This document shows positions 27,534-37,427 of a stretch of 64,000 nt of DNA, piece by piece (position 1 is the stretch's first letter; the number at the start of each line of letters is the position of its first letter). A model generated the notes under the pieces. It had not been told where the DNA came from. It ran no database searches and saw only the letters and a list, made by a program, of their open reading frames with translations. The translations under genes and the position numbers were made by a program. Origin of the DNA: Neisseria cinerea (GTDB taxonomy: Bacteria > Pseudomonadota > Gammaproteobacteria > Burkholderiales > Neisseriaceae); assembly GCF_900475315.1 (NCBI RefSeq), contig NZ_LS483369.1, positions 186,001 to 250,000 on the forward strand, given 5' to 3'.

Positions 27534-27652
27534 AGTGTTTGATGGTTTTGGCAAATGGCTTGAATTATATCGCAAAACGGCCGGTATGTTTCTATGCCGA
27601 TGCCGTCTGAAGGGTGTTCGGGCGGCATCGCCCGTCGTTTAGGTGGCGGTAA

Positions 27653-27759
27653 TATAGTGGATTAAATTTAAATCAGGACAAGGCGACGAAGCCGCAGACA
27701 GTACAAATAGTACGGCAAGGCGAGGCAACGCCGTACTGGTTTAAATTTAATCCACTATA
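27653..27759. repeat. Correia repeat enclosed element (short, 107 bp form)
   Basis: The ends TATAGTGGATTAAATTTAAA and TTTAAATTTAATCCACTATA are a perfect inverted repeat of 20 bases. The inside matches the usual CREE core (GACAAGGCGACGAAGCCGC, TACGGCAAGGCGAGGCAACG). At 107 bp it is the internally deleted class. Such elements can carry promoters and RNase III sites. Confidence 0.95.
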
Positions 27760-27761
27760 AA

Positions 27762-27792
27762 AAACAAACCGGTGTTTTACCAACCGGTTTGT
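27762..27792 (-). terminator. Intrinsic terminator of the 36-codon ORF
   Basis: ACAAACCGGT and ACCGGTTTGT pair perfectly around a nine-base loop. On the minus strand they are followed by six T, 14 bases after the micro-ORF stop and just before the Correia element. Confidence 0.75.
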
Positions 27793-27805
27793 CAGGGTTT
27801 AATGG

Positions 27806-27916
27806 TCAGCGCGTCCTGCGTTGCCATTTGTTGTAGTAGTATTCGTAATCTTCATCACGACCGCCCGATTCAATCCAATCATCGTATTCGGGGCTGTTTT
27901 CAAAGCTGTCAGACAT
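27806..27916 (-). CDS. 36-residue acidic, Tyr-rich micro-protein, unrecognised
   Basis: On the minus strand the ORF begins MSDSFENSPEYDDWIESGG, continues RDEDYEYYYNKWQ and ends RRTR before TGA. It is rich in Asp, Glu and Tyr, has two Trp, and has a basic C-terminus. A GCGAGG ribosome site lies 8-13 bases before the ATG and a clean intrinsic terminator follows, so it has the parts of a complete transcription unit. Upstream lie two nested palindromes (27949-27996) that may be an operator. It is unknown to me. It could encode a small regulatory or antitoxin-like peptide, or the transcript could act as RNA. Too short for most automatic gene calls. Confidence 0.5.
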   Translation of the reverse strand: MSDSFENSPEYDDWIESGGRDEDYEYYYNKWQRRTR

Positions 27917-27948
27917 TATCAGTACCTCGCGAAATGGGTTTATCGATA

Positions 27949-27996
27949 CTTTTTAGTTATGGAATCAACCATAACTAAAAAGAAGTATACTTCTTT
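27949..27996. promoter_or_regulatory. Nested palindromes upstream of the 36-codon ORF
   Basis: CTTTTTAGTTATGG (27949-27962) is the exact reverse complement of CCATAACTAAAAAG (27969-27982), with a six-base loop. Overlapping it, AAAGAAGTATACTTCTTT (27979-27996) is an 18-base perfect palindrome. They lie 33-80 bases before the micro-ORF start, downstream of a possible -35 (TTGACG on the minus strand, 28004-28009). An operator or a 5' leader hairpin are both possible. Confidence 0.5.
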
Positions 27997-28118
27997 GTTT
28001 TTTCGTCAAAATATTTAACCGCACATCCGCCGCAGGATACAAAGATAGGAAAACAACGGATATTTATATGGGTATGGACAGATGCCGTCTGAAGGGTGTT
28101 CATACGGCATTAGCATAG

Positions 28119-28150
28119 AAAAAGGAAGAAACCGAAGTTTCTTCCTTTTG
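28119..28150 (-). terminator. Intrinsic terminator of the nqr operon
   Basis: AAAAGGAAGAAAC and GTTTCTTCCTTTT form a 13-base perfect stem with a CGAA loop, 18 bases past the nqrF stop. Confidence 0.85.
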
Positions 28151-28167
28151 TATTTGAAGCCGAATAC

Positions 28168-29385
28168 TCAACCGCCGAAGTCATCCAAGAGGATGTTTTC
28201 GTCTTCCACGCCCAAGTCTTTGAGCATTTTGATGACGGACTGGTTCATAATCGGCGGGCCGCACATATAGAATTCGCAGTCTTCCGGTGCTTCATGGTTT
28301 TTCAGGTGGTTTTCGTAAACTACGTTGTGAATGAAGCCTGTGTAACCGTCCCAGTTGTCTTCAGGCAATGGGTCGGACAGGGCGACGTGCCATGTGAAGT
28401 TTGGGAATTCTGCTGCGAGTTGGTCGAAGTCTTCAACATAGAACATTTCGCGTTTGGAGCGTGCACCGTACCAGAAGGTGATTTTGCGTTTGGAGTTCAA
28501 ACGTTTCAGCTGGTCGAAAATGTGGGAACGCATCGGAGCCATACCCGCACCACCGCCGATAAATACCATTTCGGCATCGGTGTCTTTGGCAAAGAATTCG
28601 CCGAACGGACCGGAAATCGTTACTTTATCACCGGGTTTCAGCGACCAGATGTAAGAAGACATTTGTCCCGGAGGCGCATCGGGTACGCGCGGAGGCGGCG
28701 TGGCGATACGCACGTTCAGCATGATGATGCCTTTTTCTTCAGGGTATGAAGCCATGGAGTAGGCACGCAAAATCGGCTCGTCCACTTTGGAAACGTATTG
28801 CCACAGATTGTATTTGTCCCAGTCTTCGTGGTATTCTTTAGGAATGTCGAAGTCTTTGTAGGCGACAGTGTGAGGAGGGGCTTCGATTTGAATGTAGCCG
28901 CCGGCACGGAAGGGAACTTCTTCGCCTTCGGGAATGGCAAGCTTGAGTTCTTTAATGAACGTGGCTTTGTTGTCGTTGGAGATGACAGTGCATTCCCATT
29001 TTTTCACACCGAACACTTCTTCAGGGACTTCGATGTCCATGTCGGTTTTGACGTTGACCTGACAAGACAGACGGCAGCCTTCGCGCGCTTCGCGTTTGCT
29101 GATGTGGGACAACTCGGTTGGCAGAATGTCGCCGCCGCCGCTTTTCACGACAACGCGGCATTGTCCGCACGAACCGCCGCCACCGCAGGCGGAGGGAACG
29201 AAGATGCCTTGGCTGGCAAGCGCGCCCAACAGTTTGCCGCCGGCAGGCATTGTCAGCTCTTTTTCATCATTGACTTTGATGGTGATGTCGCCTTCGCTCA
29301 CCAACTTGGATTTGGCAAACAGAATCATCAGTGCCAAAGCTAAAACGATGACGGTGAACATCACGATACCTAAAATAATCTCCAT
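28168..29385 (-). CDS. nqrF: NqrF, NADH-oxidising subunit of Na+-NQR
   Basis: Electron entry subunit, 405 residues. One N-terminal membrane helix is followed by a 2Fe-2S ferredoxin domain (Cys in [11 protein letters not shown] and GCRLSC), an FAD domain (RAYSMASYP) and an NADH domain ([20 protein letters not shown]). Last gene of the operon nqrABCDEF on the minus strand, separated from nqrE by 13 bases. Electrons go from NADH through FAD and 2Fe-2S to the other subunits. Confidence 0.96.
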   Translation of the reverse strand: MEIILGIVMFTVIVLALALMILFAKSKLVSEGDITIKVNDEKELTMPAGGKLLGALASQGIFVPSACGGGGSCGQCRVVVKSGGGDILPTELSHISKREAREGCRLSCQVNVKTDMDIEVPEEVFGVKKWECTVISNDNKATFIKELKLAIPEGEEVPFRAGGYIQIEAPPHTVAYKDFDIPKEYHEDWDKYNLWQYVSKVDEPILRAYSMASYPEEKGIIMLNVRIATPPPRVPDAPPGQMSSYIWSLKPGDKVTISGPFGEFFAKDTDAEMVFIGGGAGMAPMRSHIFDQLKRLNSKRKITFWYGARSKREMFYVEDFDQLAAEFPNFTWHVALSDPLPEDNWDGYTGFIHNVVYENHLKNHEAPEDCEFYMCGPPIMNQSVIKMLKDLGVEDENILLDDFGG

Positions 29386-29398
29386 GCCGATTCCTTTC

Positions 29399-29992
29399 TT
29401 ATAACTGGATGCCAGAGAACGACATAAACGCCATCGCCATCAGGCCGGCGGCGATAAAGGTAATGCCCAAGCCTTTGAGGCCTTTAGGGACATCCGAATA
29501 TTTCATTTTTTCGGTAATGCCCGCCAAAGCGACAATCGCCAACATCCAGCCCAAACCCGCGCCGAAGCCGTACACGACGGATTCACCGAAGTTGTATTCG
29601 CGTTGCGCCATAAACGAAACGGCACCGAAAATTGCGCAGTTTACGGTAATCAGAGGCAGGTAGATACCCAATGCGTTGTAGAGGGCAGGGACGAATTTGT
29701 CCAAAAACATTTCCAAAATCTGCACCAAAGCGGCAATTACGCCGATGAAGGTAATGAATTTCAGGAAGGTCAGATCCACACCTTCAACCAGTGCGCCTTC
29801 TTTGAGCAGCGAGTAAACAAGTTGGTTGGCTGGGACGGACAGGCCGAGTACGAAAGTTACAGCCACGCCCAAACCGAATGCGGTGGATACTTTTTTAGAT
29901 ACCGCCAAAAATGTACACATCCCCAAGAAGAAGGAAAGTGCCATGTTTTCCAGAAAGACGGATTTTACAAAGAGGCTTAAGTAATGTTCCAT
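29399..29992 (-). CDS. nqrE: NqrE, membrane subunit of Na+-NQR
   Basis: Integral membrane subunit of 197 residues with six helices, homologous to NqrD. The conserved Cys in [10 protein letters not shown] and the one in [11 protein letters not shown] belong to the iron site between NqrD and NqrE. The stop is 13 bases from nqrF and the start three bases from nqrD. Confidence 0.96.
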   Translation of the reverse strand: MEHYLSLFVKSVFLENMALSFFLGMCTFLAVSKKVSTAFGLGVAVTFVLGLSVPANQLVYSLLKEGALVEGVDLTFLKFITFIGVIAALVQILEMFLDKFVPALYNALGIYLPLITVNCAIFGAVSFMAQREYNFGESVVYGFGAGLGWMLAIVALAGITEKMKYSDVPKGLKGLGITFIAAGLMAMAFMSFSGIQL

Positions 29993-29995
29993 ATG

Positions 29996-30622
29996 TTATT
30001 TCTCCGCCTGTTCGGGTTTCCAAGTGCGTAGACCCCAAATCAAAAAGCCGATGATGAAGAATGCGCTGGGAGCGAGTAAGAACAAGCCGTTGGTTTGATA
30101 CCAGCCGCCGTCCTGTACGGTTTGGAAAATGGTGTAGCCAAAGAGTTTGCCTGAACCGATCAGTTCGCGGATGGTTGCAATGATGATCAACATCATGCCG
30201 TAACCTGCGCCGTTGCCGATACCGTCAACCAAGCTCTCCAAAGGAGGCTCTTTCATGGCGAATGCTTCGGCACGGCCCATCACGATACAGTTGGTAATAA
30301 TCAGGCCGACGAATACGGACAGCTGTTTGGACAGCTCATAGGCAAAAGCTTGGAGCAGTTGGTCAACCAGAGTTACCAAGGAAGCAACAATCGCCATTTG
30401 CACGATAATACGGATGCTGTTGGGGATGTAGTTGCGTACTAAAGAAATGAAGAAGCTGGAAAAACCGGTTACCAAAGCTACGGAAATACCCATCACGATG
30501 GCTGTCTGAAGTTTGGTGGTAACCGCCAGCGCCGAACAAATACCCAAAACCTGCAAGGCAATCGGGTTGTTGTCGATAAAGGGTGAAAACATCAAATATT
30601 TCAAGCGTTTCATGTCAGCCAT
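29996..30622 (-). CDS. nqrD: NqrD, membrane subunit of Na+-NQR
   Basis: A 208-residue subunit with six helices. The paired Cys residues are in [13 protein letters not shown] and [16 protein letters not shown], which with NqrE hold the iron centre that NqrM helps build. Its start overlaps the nqrC stop (ATGA type), showing translational coupling. Confidence 0.96.
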   Translation of the reverse strand: MADMKRLKYLMFSPFIDNNPIALQVLGICSALAVTTKLQTAIVMGISVALVTGFSSFFISLVRNYIPNSIRIIVQMAIVASLVTLVDQLLQAFAYELSKQLSVFVGLIITNCIVMGRAEAFAMKEPPLESLVDGIGNGAGYGMMLIIIATIRELIGSGKLFGYTIFQTVQDGGWYQTNGLFLLAPSAFFIIGFLIWGLRTWKPEQAEK

Positions 30623-31398
30623 TATTGTGCTCCTGCTGATTTTAATTTGTTCAGGTAGGGGATATAGCCGTTTTCGCCGAACCAGTAGGCGAACGAACCT
30701 TGCACACCTTTAGATGTCAGCGATGCGCCGGAGAGGGCATCTACGCCGTGTTCTTTGTCCGAACTTGCACCTTTGCCGACATGCAGGGCAAGTTTGCCTT
30801 GTTCGTCAAACAGTTTTTTGCCGACGAATTTTTGTTGCCACAACGGATTGCCGATTTCGCCGCCCAAGCCTGGGGTTTCGCCTTGGTCGTAGTAGGTGAT
30901 GCCGTTGATGGTGTTGCCGTCGGGTTGGATGGCGACAAAACCGTACATGACAGACCACAAGCCGTTACCGTGCATAGGCAGGATGATTTGGCTGACTTTG
31001 CCGTCTTCACCTTTTACCAAGTAAACCTCAGTGTATTTGGCACGGCTTTTGATGCCTGCCAAATCGTCTTCAGGTTTGATTTGGATGCTTTGGGCAGGGT
31101 CTTTGCCGGCAACGCGTGCGCTGAAGTCTTTAGGCGCATCGGCGACGTATTCGCCGGTTGCCAAGTCCACGACACGTTGCTCGATACGCTCGGCAAAGGT
31201 TTTGCTGATGTCGGTGTCTTTATCCATCAAACCGGCTACGCTTAAGATATATCCTTGTTTATCTTGGAGTTTTTGTTTCTCTTGGATAGGTTTCAAGCCA
31301 ACGACCGCACCAGCAACGATGATGGAACAAATCAGGCTGACAACCAATACCACAATCAGCGTGCCGCTGAAGCTGTCTTTATCGAATTTCTTAGCCAT
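30622..31398 (-). CDS. nqrC: NqrC, covalent-FMN subunit of Na+-NQR
   Basis: A 258-residue subunit with one N-terminal helix ([22 protein letters not shown]) and a periplasmic FMN-binding domain. The flavinylation motif is SGASLTSKG, whose Thr should receive FMN from ApbE. I chose the start [12 protein letters not shown] at 31398, which overlaps the nqrB stop by eight bases. The longer open frame is a shadow of nqrB. Confidence 0.95.
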   Translation of the reverse strand: MAKKFDKDSFSGTLIVVLVVSLICSIIVAGAVVGLKPIQEKQKLQDKQGYILSVAGLMDKDTDISKTFAERIEQRVVDLATGEYVADAPKDFSARVAGKDPAQSIQIKPEDDLAGIKSRAKYTEVYLVKGEDGKVSQIILPMHGNGLWSVMYGFVAIQPDGNTINGITYYDQGETPGLGGEIGNPLWQQKFVGKKLFDEQGKLALHVGKGASSDKEHGVDALSGASLTSKGVQGSFAYWFGENGYIPYLNKLKSAGAQ

Positions 31399-32623
31399 TG
31401 CTGCGCGCCTTTCTGCGTTTGATGTTCGCTTGTGCGACGAAATAGTCGAAAATCGGGGCAAACAGGTTGGCAAACAGAATCGCCAACATCATGCCTTCGG
31501 GGTAAGCAGGGTTGACCACGCGGATCAACACGCACATCACACCGATAAGTGCGCCGTACCACCATTTGCCGACATTGGTAAAGGAAGCGGAAACAGGGTC
31601 GGTCGCCATAAACAGCATACCGATGGAGAAGCCGCCGACCACCAAGTGCCAGTACCAAGGCATGGAAAACATGGCGTTGGTGTCCGAACCGATGAAGTTA
31701 AACAGTGAAGACATCGCAATCATACCGATCATCACGCCGGCAATAATGCGCCAAGAGGCAATACGGGTGAACACGATAAACGCGCCGCCGATTAAGAGCG
31801 CCAAAGTGGATACTTCGCCGATTGAGCCGGGCACGTTACCGATAAACGCATCCATCCAAGAAATGGTTTGACCGGTTACAGCGTTTTTCAGGCCGTCTGC
31901 ACCGTGTGCCGCCCATTGCGCCAAAGCAGTGGCACCGGAATAGCCGTCAACCGCAGTCCAAACGGTGTCGCCGGTAATATTCGCAGGATAGGCGAAAAAC
32001 AGGAACGCACGGCCTGCAAGAGCAGGATTCATGAAGTTTTTACCCGTACCGCCAAATACCTCTTTCGCAACCACAACGCCGAAGGTAATACCCAAAGCCG
32101 CTTGCCACAAAGGCAGGGTAGGGGGAACGATCAAAGCAAACAGAATCGAAGTCACGAAGAAACCTTCGTTGATTTCGTGTTTGCGTACGGATGCGAACAA
32201 AACTTCCCAGAAGCCGCCCACGACAAATACAGTCGCGTAAATCGGCAGGAAGAAAATCGCGCCGAACAGCATTTTGCCCAACATGCCCGCTTCAGACGAC
32301 ATATTGATGCCCAAAGCGTTGGCAAGGGCGTAATGCCAGTCGTTGGCGATGTTTTGTTGCAGCAAATCAGGCGTTAACGCACCGAATGCTTGTACGCCGA
32401 CGTTGTACATACCGTAGAACATGGCAGGGAACAAAGCCAGCCACACCAAAATCATCATGCGCTTGGAGTCGAGCGCATCGCGGACGTGGGCCGCTTTGCG
32501 CGTTACCGCGCCGGATGTATAGAAAATCGTCGCCGCAGCTTCGTAGAGGGCATACCATTTTTCATGTTTGCCGCCCGGCAGGAAGTGCGGTTCGATTTTT
32601 TCAAGAAAATGTTTCAAGCCCAT
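31391..32623 (-). CDS. nqrB: NqrB, Na+-channel and covalent-FMN subunit of Na+-NQR
   Basis: A 410-residue membrane subunit with about ten helices that carries FMN and the sodium path. The flavin attachment motif is [10 protein letters not shown] near residue 230, which is modified by ApbE. It lies two bases after nqrA, consistent with coupling. Conserved Gly-rich helices ([20 protein letters not shown]) are in place. Confidence 0.96.
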   Translation of the reverse strand: MGLKHFLEKIEPHFLPGGKHEKWYALYEAAATIFYTSGAVTRKAAHVRDALDSKRMMILVWLALFPAMFYGMYNVGVQAFGALTPDLLQQNIANDWHYALANALGINMSSEAGMLGKMLFGAIFFLPIYATVFVVGGFWEVLFASVRKHEINEGFFVTSILFALIVPPTLPLWQAALGITFGVVVAKEVFGGTGKNFMNPALAGRAFLFFAYPANITGDTVWTAVDGYSGATALAQWAAHGADGLKNAVTGQTISWMDAFIGNVPGSIGEVSTLALLIGGAFIVFTRIASWRIIAGVMIGMIAMSSLFNFIGSDTNAMFSMPWYWHLVVGGFSIGMLFMATDPVSASFTNVGKWWYGALIGVMCVLIRVVNPAYPEGMMLAILFANLFAPIFDYFVAQANIKRRKARSNG

Positions 32624-32625
32624 AA

Positions 32626-33969
32626 TCAGCCTTCCTTCTCAATGGTTTCCAGCACCTTGCGCAACAGCGGGCCGTATTCGTATTTGCCCGGGCAGACGAA
32701 GCTGCACAAAGCGAGGTCTTCTTCGTTCAATTCCAAGCAACCCAGTGCCTGAGCGCTGTCGGTATCGCCGACGATTAAATCGCGCAAGAGCAAGGTAGGC
32801 AGGATGTCCAGCGGCATTACGCGCTCGTAAGTACCAATCGGCACCATGGCGCGGTCGCCGCCGTTGACGGCTGTCGTGAACTTGAAGAGTTTGTTTTTCA
32901 GGAAATGACCGAGGGTCGTACGCGTAATCGAGTATTTGTCCGGTTGTGGTGTAACCCAGCCGAACAGCTCTTTGCTGCGGCCTTCTTCGATAACGGAAAT
33001 CTGATTGTGGTAGCGTCCCAAATAATCATGCGCGCCTTGTGCAATCGCGCCGTTCAATACTGAACCGGAAATCACGCGGTTGTCCGCGTCAACCAATTCG
33101 CCCGCAGTAATTTGCGATACTTTCGCACCCAAAACGGTACGCAAGAGGCGCGGTTTGTTGACTTGAGAGCCACCCAAGGCAATCACGCGCTCGGTGCTCA
33201 GACGGCCTGTTGCAAACAAACGGCCAATGGCAATCACATCTTGATAATTGATGGTCCAAACGGTTTTGTTCGCACCGACTGGCTCGATGAAATGAATGTG
33301 CGTACCGCTCAAACCGGCAGGATGCGGGCCGCCAAATTCATGTGTTTCGATGTTGGCAGCATTTTCAGACGGCACGTCTGCACCGGCTGCTTTACACACA
33401 TGGATTTTACGTTCGGTCAGGCGGCTCAATACCAACAGGCCGCGTTTGAAGTCTTCGGCGGCTTCTTTGATGATGACCGTAGGATTGGCAGCCAGCGGAT
33501 TGGTGTCCATCGCATTGACGAAGATGGCGAACGGCTCGGCATCGACGGCAGGGATTTTGCTGAACGGACGGGTCCGCAGCGCAGTCCACAAACCGGATTG
33601 AATCAGATTGCGACGCACTTCTTCGCCGCTTAAGTTTGCCAACGCATCGGGCGCATAGCGTTCGAACTCGATTTCGTCATCGCCTTCAACGGCAATCACA
33701 ACCGACTGAAGCACGCGCTTTTCGCCACGGTGAATCGCGGCGATTTTGCCGGAAGCCGGCGCAGTAAACACCACGCCCGGATTTTTCTTGTCTTCAAACA
33801 GCACTTGGCCTTTTTTGACGGCATCGCCTTCCTTGACTTTCATCGAGGGGCGCATACCGGCATATTCTTCGCCAAGCAACGCGACTTCGGTAATGGCCGG
33901 GCCGTTGTAAACGGCTTGCTCCGGTCTGCCCGCGATGGGCAGGTCTAGGCCTTTTTTGATTTTAATCAT
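32626..33969 (-). CDS. nqrA: NqrA, cytoplasmic subunit of Na+-NQR
   Basis: First gene of the operon, 447 residues, soluble, with a biotinyl-lipoyl-like fold ([19 protein letters not shown]) and the family stretch [21 protein letters not shown] at the C-terminus. It is associated with quinone binding. Its upstream gap (33970-34213) has no obvious regulatory site that I can name. It is unrelated in mechanism to proton-pumping complex I. Confidence 0.95.
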   Translation of the reverse strand: MIKIKKGLDLPIAGRPEQAVYNGPAITEVALLGEEYAGMRPSMKVKEGDAVKKGQVLFEDKKNPGVVFTAPASGKIAAIHRGEKRVLQSVVIAVEGDDEIEFERYAPDALANLSGEEVRRNLIQSGLWTALRTRPFSKIPAVDAEPFAIFVNAMDTNPLAANPTVIIKEAAEDFKRGLLVLSRLTERKIHVCKAAGADVPSENAANIETHEFGGPHPAGLSGTHIHFIEPVGANKTVWTINYQDVIAIGRLFATGRLSTERVIALGGSQVNKPRLLRTVLGAKVSQITAGELVDADNRVISGSVLNGAIAQGAHDYLGRYHNQISVIEEGRSKELFGWVTPQPDKYSITRTTLGHFLKNKLFKFTTAVNGGDRAMVPIGTYERVMPLDILPTLLLRDLIVGDTDSAQALGCLELNEEDLALCSFVCPGKYEYGPLLRKVLETIEKEG

Positions 33970-34182
33970 AGATTTGCATTACTTGTGATGGTTAAGGTGA
34001 GAACGGCGTGTTTTTGATACGGTATCGCAGCGTATCAAAAAGCATTGAATAAATTAATGTAGCAAAGTGTTAGATTTTATCAGGAATTGTGCCGGTTTGT
34101 CAGATTTGCCGCTTTTTTCCTTGCGGAACCGTCCTTGTTATCAGTTTGGCAAGATATTGATTTGATTATGTTGGAATTTAAA

Positions 34183-34208
34183 ATGCCGTCTGAATGTTCA
34201 GACGGCAT
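34183..34208. terminator. Inverted DUS terminator after the NhaD-type gene
   Basis: ATGCCGTCTGAA and TTCAGACGGCAT with a two-base loop, just past the stop of the gene at 34214. Confidence 0.8.
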
Positions 34209-34213
34209 GGGAT

Positions 34214-35635
34214 TTACAGTAGTTTGAAAATGAAGAAGATAAAAGTGTGCAGGATAAAGACCGGAACCAGGAAGACAACAGACCACGCCATATAGCCGAA
34301 AAAGGTAGGCATGGGTATTCCGCGTTGTTCTGCGATGGCTTTAACCATAAAATTCGGTGCATTGCCGATGTAGGTCAGAGCCCCCATAAATACCGAACCC
34401 ATGGATACGGCAAGCAGAGAGTGAAACAGGGGACCGGTCATCAGCGCATGTGCATCGCCGCCTGCCATGTTGAAGAAGACCAGGTAAGTCGGTGCATTGT
34501 CTAAAAAGGAGGACAATATGCCGCTCATCCAGAAATACATGGTGTCGACAGGGTTGCCTCCTGCATCGTGAACCAATGAAACCACTCCGCCCAATGCCCC
34601 AGCTTCGCCTGCTTTCAGAATGCTCAGAACGGGGAAAATGGTAATGAAGATACCGAGGAAGAGTTTTCCTACTTCGGTAATCGGATCAAAGTTGAATTCA
34701 TTGCCGGCACGTACTTGTTTGGGTGTGATAATGATAGATATGGCGGTCAATATAATTAAAACCAGGTCGCGTGCAAGGTTTTGTAAGGCGTAATGGCTGC
34801 CAAGGATTTCTAATCCGTTGTGGTCGGGTTTCCATAATCCTGAAAGCAAGACTGCGCCGACGACTCCTGCGAGTAAAAGGAAGTTCCATTTTCCGAAAAT
34901 AGTAATTTTTTCGGGTAATTGTTGCCGTGTTGTCTTGCTTTGTTCGGCAACGTCTTGTTTGAAGAGGCGGTTGTCTATGAAGTAGAAGGCAGTAAGGAGG
35001 AGAATGGCACTAATTAGGACCGGGGCAAGCATATGCTTGACCGTCCACATGAAATCTACGCCTTTTAGGAAACCGAGGAACAGCGGGGGATCGCCGAGCG
35101 GAGTCAGGCCGCCGCCGATATTGGCGACAAGGAAAATAAAGAAGATAACGATATGCACGCGGCGAGTACGGGTTTGATTGGCTTTCAGCAAAGGGCGGAT
35201 CATCAACATGGCTGCGCCAGTCGTTCCCATGATGGAGGCGAGTGATGTACCGACGGCAAGCAGGGCGGTATTGAGTTTCGGGGTGCCGCGAAGGTTGCCT
35301 CCGACAAATATGCCGCCTGAAATGGTATAAAGTGCCAATAGGAGCAGAATGAACGGTATGTATTCTTCAATGAGTGCGTGGACAACGGTACGGATACCAG
35401 CTTCTGCTCCAAAAATCAGCGAAAAGGGAATGAGGAACGACAAAGTCCAAAATGCGGTAATCTTGCCGAAATGGTGATGCCAGATGTAGGAAAAAAACAG
35501 GGGACCCAGTGCAATAGACAGCAGGATCATGGCAAACGGCAGCCCCCATAAGAGATTAAGGGTAGAGCCGTCCAGGTCGGCAGCCAAGCTGATTGCAGGT
35601 AGGGAGAAAAATGTCAGCAGTGTCAGGTGGCGCAT
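34214..35635 (-). CDS. nhaD: NhaD-type Na+/H+ antiporter
   Basis: A 473-residue membrane protein with a cleavable-looking N-terminal signal (LLTFFSLPAISLAA) and about 12 helices. The conserved stretches ANIGGGLTPLGDPPLFLGFL and LDNAPTYLVFFNMAGG match NhaD in the ion transporter superfamily. Its likely role is sodium or lithium export, which links functionally to the sodium-pumping NADH dehydrogenase encoded just downstream. The exact ion cannot be proved from sequence. Confidence 0.82.
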   Translation of the reverse strand: MRHLTLLTFFSLPAISLAADLDGSTLNLLWGLPFAMILLSIALGPLFFSYIWHHHFGKITAFWTLSFLIPFSLIFGAEAGIRTVVHALIEEYIPFILLLLALYTISGGIFVGGNLRGTPKLNTALLAVGTSLASIMGTTGAAMLMIRPLLKANQTRTRRVHIVIFFIFLVANIGGGLTPLGDPPLFLGFLKGVDFMWTVKHMLAPVLISAILLLTAFYFIDNRLFKQDVAEQSKTTRQQLPEKITIFGKWNFLLLAGVVGAVLLSGLWKPDHNGLEILGSHYALQNLARDLVLIILTAISIIITPKQVRAGNEFNFDPITEVGKLFLGIFITIFPVLSILKAGEAGALGGVVSLVHDAGGNPVDTMYFWMSGILSSFLDNAPTYLVFFNMAGGDAHALMTGPLFHSLLAVSMGSVFMGALTYIGNAPNFMVKAIAEQRGIPMPTFFGYMAWSVVFLVPVFILHTFIFFIFKLL

Positions 35636-35992
35636 GGTGCTTCCTTTTTATTTGGCATCCGGTTTGATAACCATTTGCCGTGATAAATATTCCGGACCGT
35701 CCGAAGACGGGCGAACTGCGCTGTGGTTTGTTATATTGCCTGTTTGATTGTAATGTAAAAGCTGTACAGATACCAAGCATCCGTCAGGGAATGGAAAGGG
35801 GAAGTAAAGAGAGGTCGCAGAACAATAGGAGAAAATATCAATGTAAAACAATATCTTGCCGTATTGAAATAATAGGCTATCGGTAACTTATAATAAATTT
35901 ATCTTAACAAATGTTTGTAGGTAATCGTTTTTTATAGGCGGGCGGTAGGTATTCCGGTCGGAACATATTTGGAGGAAGGTTTTCAGACGGCA
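35636..35992. other. Gap of 357 bases with no gene seen
   Basis: AT-rich spacer between ybaN and the nhaD gene, both on the minus strand, so it must hold the nhaD promoter. A single DUS (ending near 35992) flanks ybaN. I see no convincing ORF or RNA. Confidence 0.6.
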
Positions 35993-36352
35993 TTAAGATT
36001 CGGGTCTGCGCCACATCCATATGGCGACAAAGGAACAGAAAATCGATGAAATTGCGCCTACCCACCAACGTTGGGGAAACTGCCAGAACATGAACAGGCA
36101 TGATGCGGACATCATGCTAATGGCAAAAATCTTAGCCTTGCGGGGGACTGCCCGATTTTTTTCCCAATTATGAACCATAGGGCCGAAATAGCGGTGTCGG
36201 TGCAGCCAGCTGTGAAAACGCGGAGATGCCTTTGCCCAACAGGCGGCGGAGAGTAGCACGAACGGTGTGGTCGGCAACAGGGGTAGGAAAATACCGATAA
36301 TCCCCAAGAGGAGGGAGAGGCCGCCGCAAATAATTAATAGATAACGTATCAT
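35993..36352 (-). CDS. ybaN: YbaN/DUF454 inner-membrane protein
   Basis: A 119-residue protein with three to four helices. The N-terminal LLIICGGLSLLLGIIGIFLPLLPTTPF, with the LPTTPF motif and the following CWAKASPRFHSWL, is characteristic of DUF454. The function of the family is not established. It stands alone between nhaD and the AsnC-type regulator gene. Confidence 0.85.
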   Translation of the reverse strand: MIRYLLIICGGLSLLLGIIGIFLPLLPTTPFVLLSAACWAKASPRFHSWLHRHRYFGPMVHNWEKNRAVPRKAKIFAISMMSASCLFMFWQFPQRWWVGAISSIFCSFVAIWMWRRPES

Positions 36353-36453
36353 TTTCCAATCCGGTCTTTATCGGAGACAAACAGGTATTGTAAGAATCCG
36401 GCCCGTTCCTATCCGCCGTGCCGGTAGGGAAAATAGGGAGGAAGGTCTTATTC

Positions 36454-36930
36454 CTACAACAGATGGTTGAGTGGTAGGGATGTGGTATGTTTGATTTCTT
36501 TTAAAACGAAACTTGATTGGGCATCCTGTACGCCGTGGTGGGATAAAAGCGTGTCAAGAACGAAATGGGAGAACGCGCTCATGTCGGTAAAAAATGCCTG
36601 AAGCAGGTAGTCGGTCTCTCCGGTCAGTGCGAAACAGCTTAAAACTTCGGGCCATTTTTGAACAGAGGCGGAGAAATCCTCCCGTGCGTCTTTTGCTTTG
36701 CTGATGGAGACGCGGATAAATGCCTGAAGGCCCAAATTTACAGATTCGGGAGACAGCAGCGCGGCATACTGCCGGACAATACCGGCATCTTCCAACTGTT
36801 TCAGACGGCGTAAGCAGGGAGAGGGTGAGAGTGCGACACGTTCGGATAATTCGACATTGGTCAGCCTACCGTTTTCCTGGAGGACCTGTAAGATTTTAAT
36901 ATCTGTCTTGTCTAAAGTGATTTGTGTCAT
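36454..36930 (-). CDS. Lrp/AsnC family transcriptional regulator
   Basis: A 158-residue feast/famine regulator. The helix-turn-helix is LTNVELSERVALSPSPCLRRLKQLEDAGIV (about residues 23-52), followed by the RAM ligand domain with the GETDYLLQAF motif that binds amino acids. I chose ATG 36930 (MTQITLDKTDIK). A longer open frame reaches 36996 but adds an unlikely N-terminus. Position next to gcvT fits the meningococcal AsnC-type protein NMB0573 as I recall it. Divergent from the riboswitch-controlled gcvT. Confidence 0.92.
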   Translation of the reverse strand: MTQITLDKTDIKILQVLQENGRLTNVELSERVALSPSPCLRRLKQLEDAGIVRQYAALLSPESVNLGLQAFIRVSISKAKDAREDFSASVQKWPEVLSCFALTGETDYLLQAFFTDMSAFSHFVLDTLLSHHGVQDAQSSFVLKEIKHTTSLPLNHLL

Positions 36931-37132
36931 AAATTTGTGTTCCGCTGATGGAATTCGGTCAGGTTTCGATAACCCGTATATATAGGCTTGGGGCATATTA
37001 ACATATAAAAAGTTGTGTAGTCATCAGAGTTGGTTTTCATTTTTAGGTAGTCGATTTAAAACTCGTGGAGCAGGCCTGTATATGTTCAAGACGGCTTGCC
37101 CAAACTGCCTTTTCAAGCCATAATCGCGCCAT

Positions 37133-37215
37133 GTGCAGGAGAGAGCTACATCAGGTTACGCGTAGCCGCCGAAGGCGCAGATGCCCTTAAATCGCTCAGG
37201 CAACAGGGACTGCAC
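37133..37215 (+). promoter_or_regulatory. Glycine riboswitch, aptamer 1
   Basis: It has the gcvT-motif core: GGAGAGAGC, then GCCGCCGAAGGCGCA, then CTCAGGCAACAGGGAC, closed by P1 arms GTGCAG and CTGCAC. It is the first of two tandem aptamers upstream of gcvT. Confidence 0.85.
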
Positions 37216-37228
37216 ATTGAAATAAAAC

Positions 37229-37372
37229 ATCTGGAGAGTGGTGCAATCGCACCCACCGAAGGGGAGAAGGCCGTCTGAACCACCATTCAGACAACCGCGC
37301 AAAGCAGTGAGCAGACTGGTTTGCCATCAAGCGGATACGGCCGAAAATCTCAGGTTCAAGGACAGATAGGGT
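37229..37372 (+). promoter_or_regulatory. Glycine riboswitch, aptamer 2, containing a DUS
   Basis: It has GGAGAGTGGTGC, then CACCGAAGGGG, then CTCAGGTTCAAGGACAG, the same order as aptamer 1 from which it is 13 bases apart. Its variable helix is enlarged to about 80 bases and includes AGGCCGTCTGAA (37268-37279) and an opposing CATTCAGAC. A small hairpin (TCCGC/GCGGA, 37375-37393) between it and the gcvT start may be part of the expression platform. Confidence 0.8.
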
Positions 37373-37427
37373 CTTCCGCGCATCTTGTGCGGACGACATC
37401 TGAACAATAAATCCGGAGAAGCTGAGA

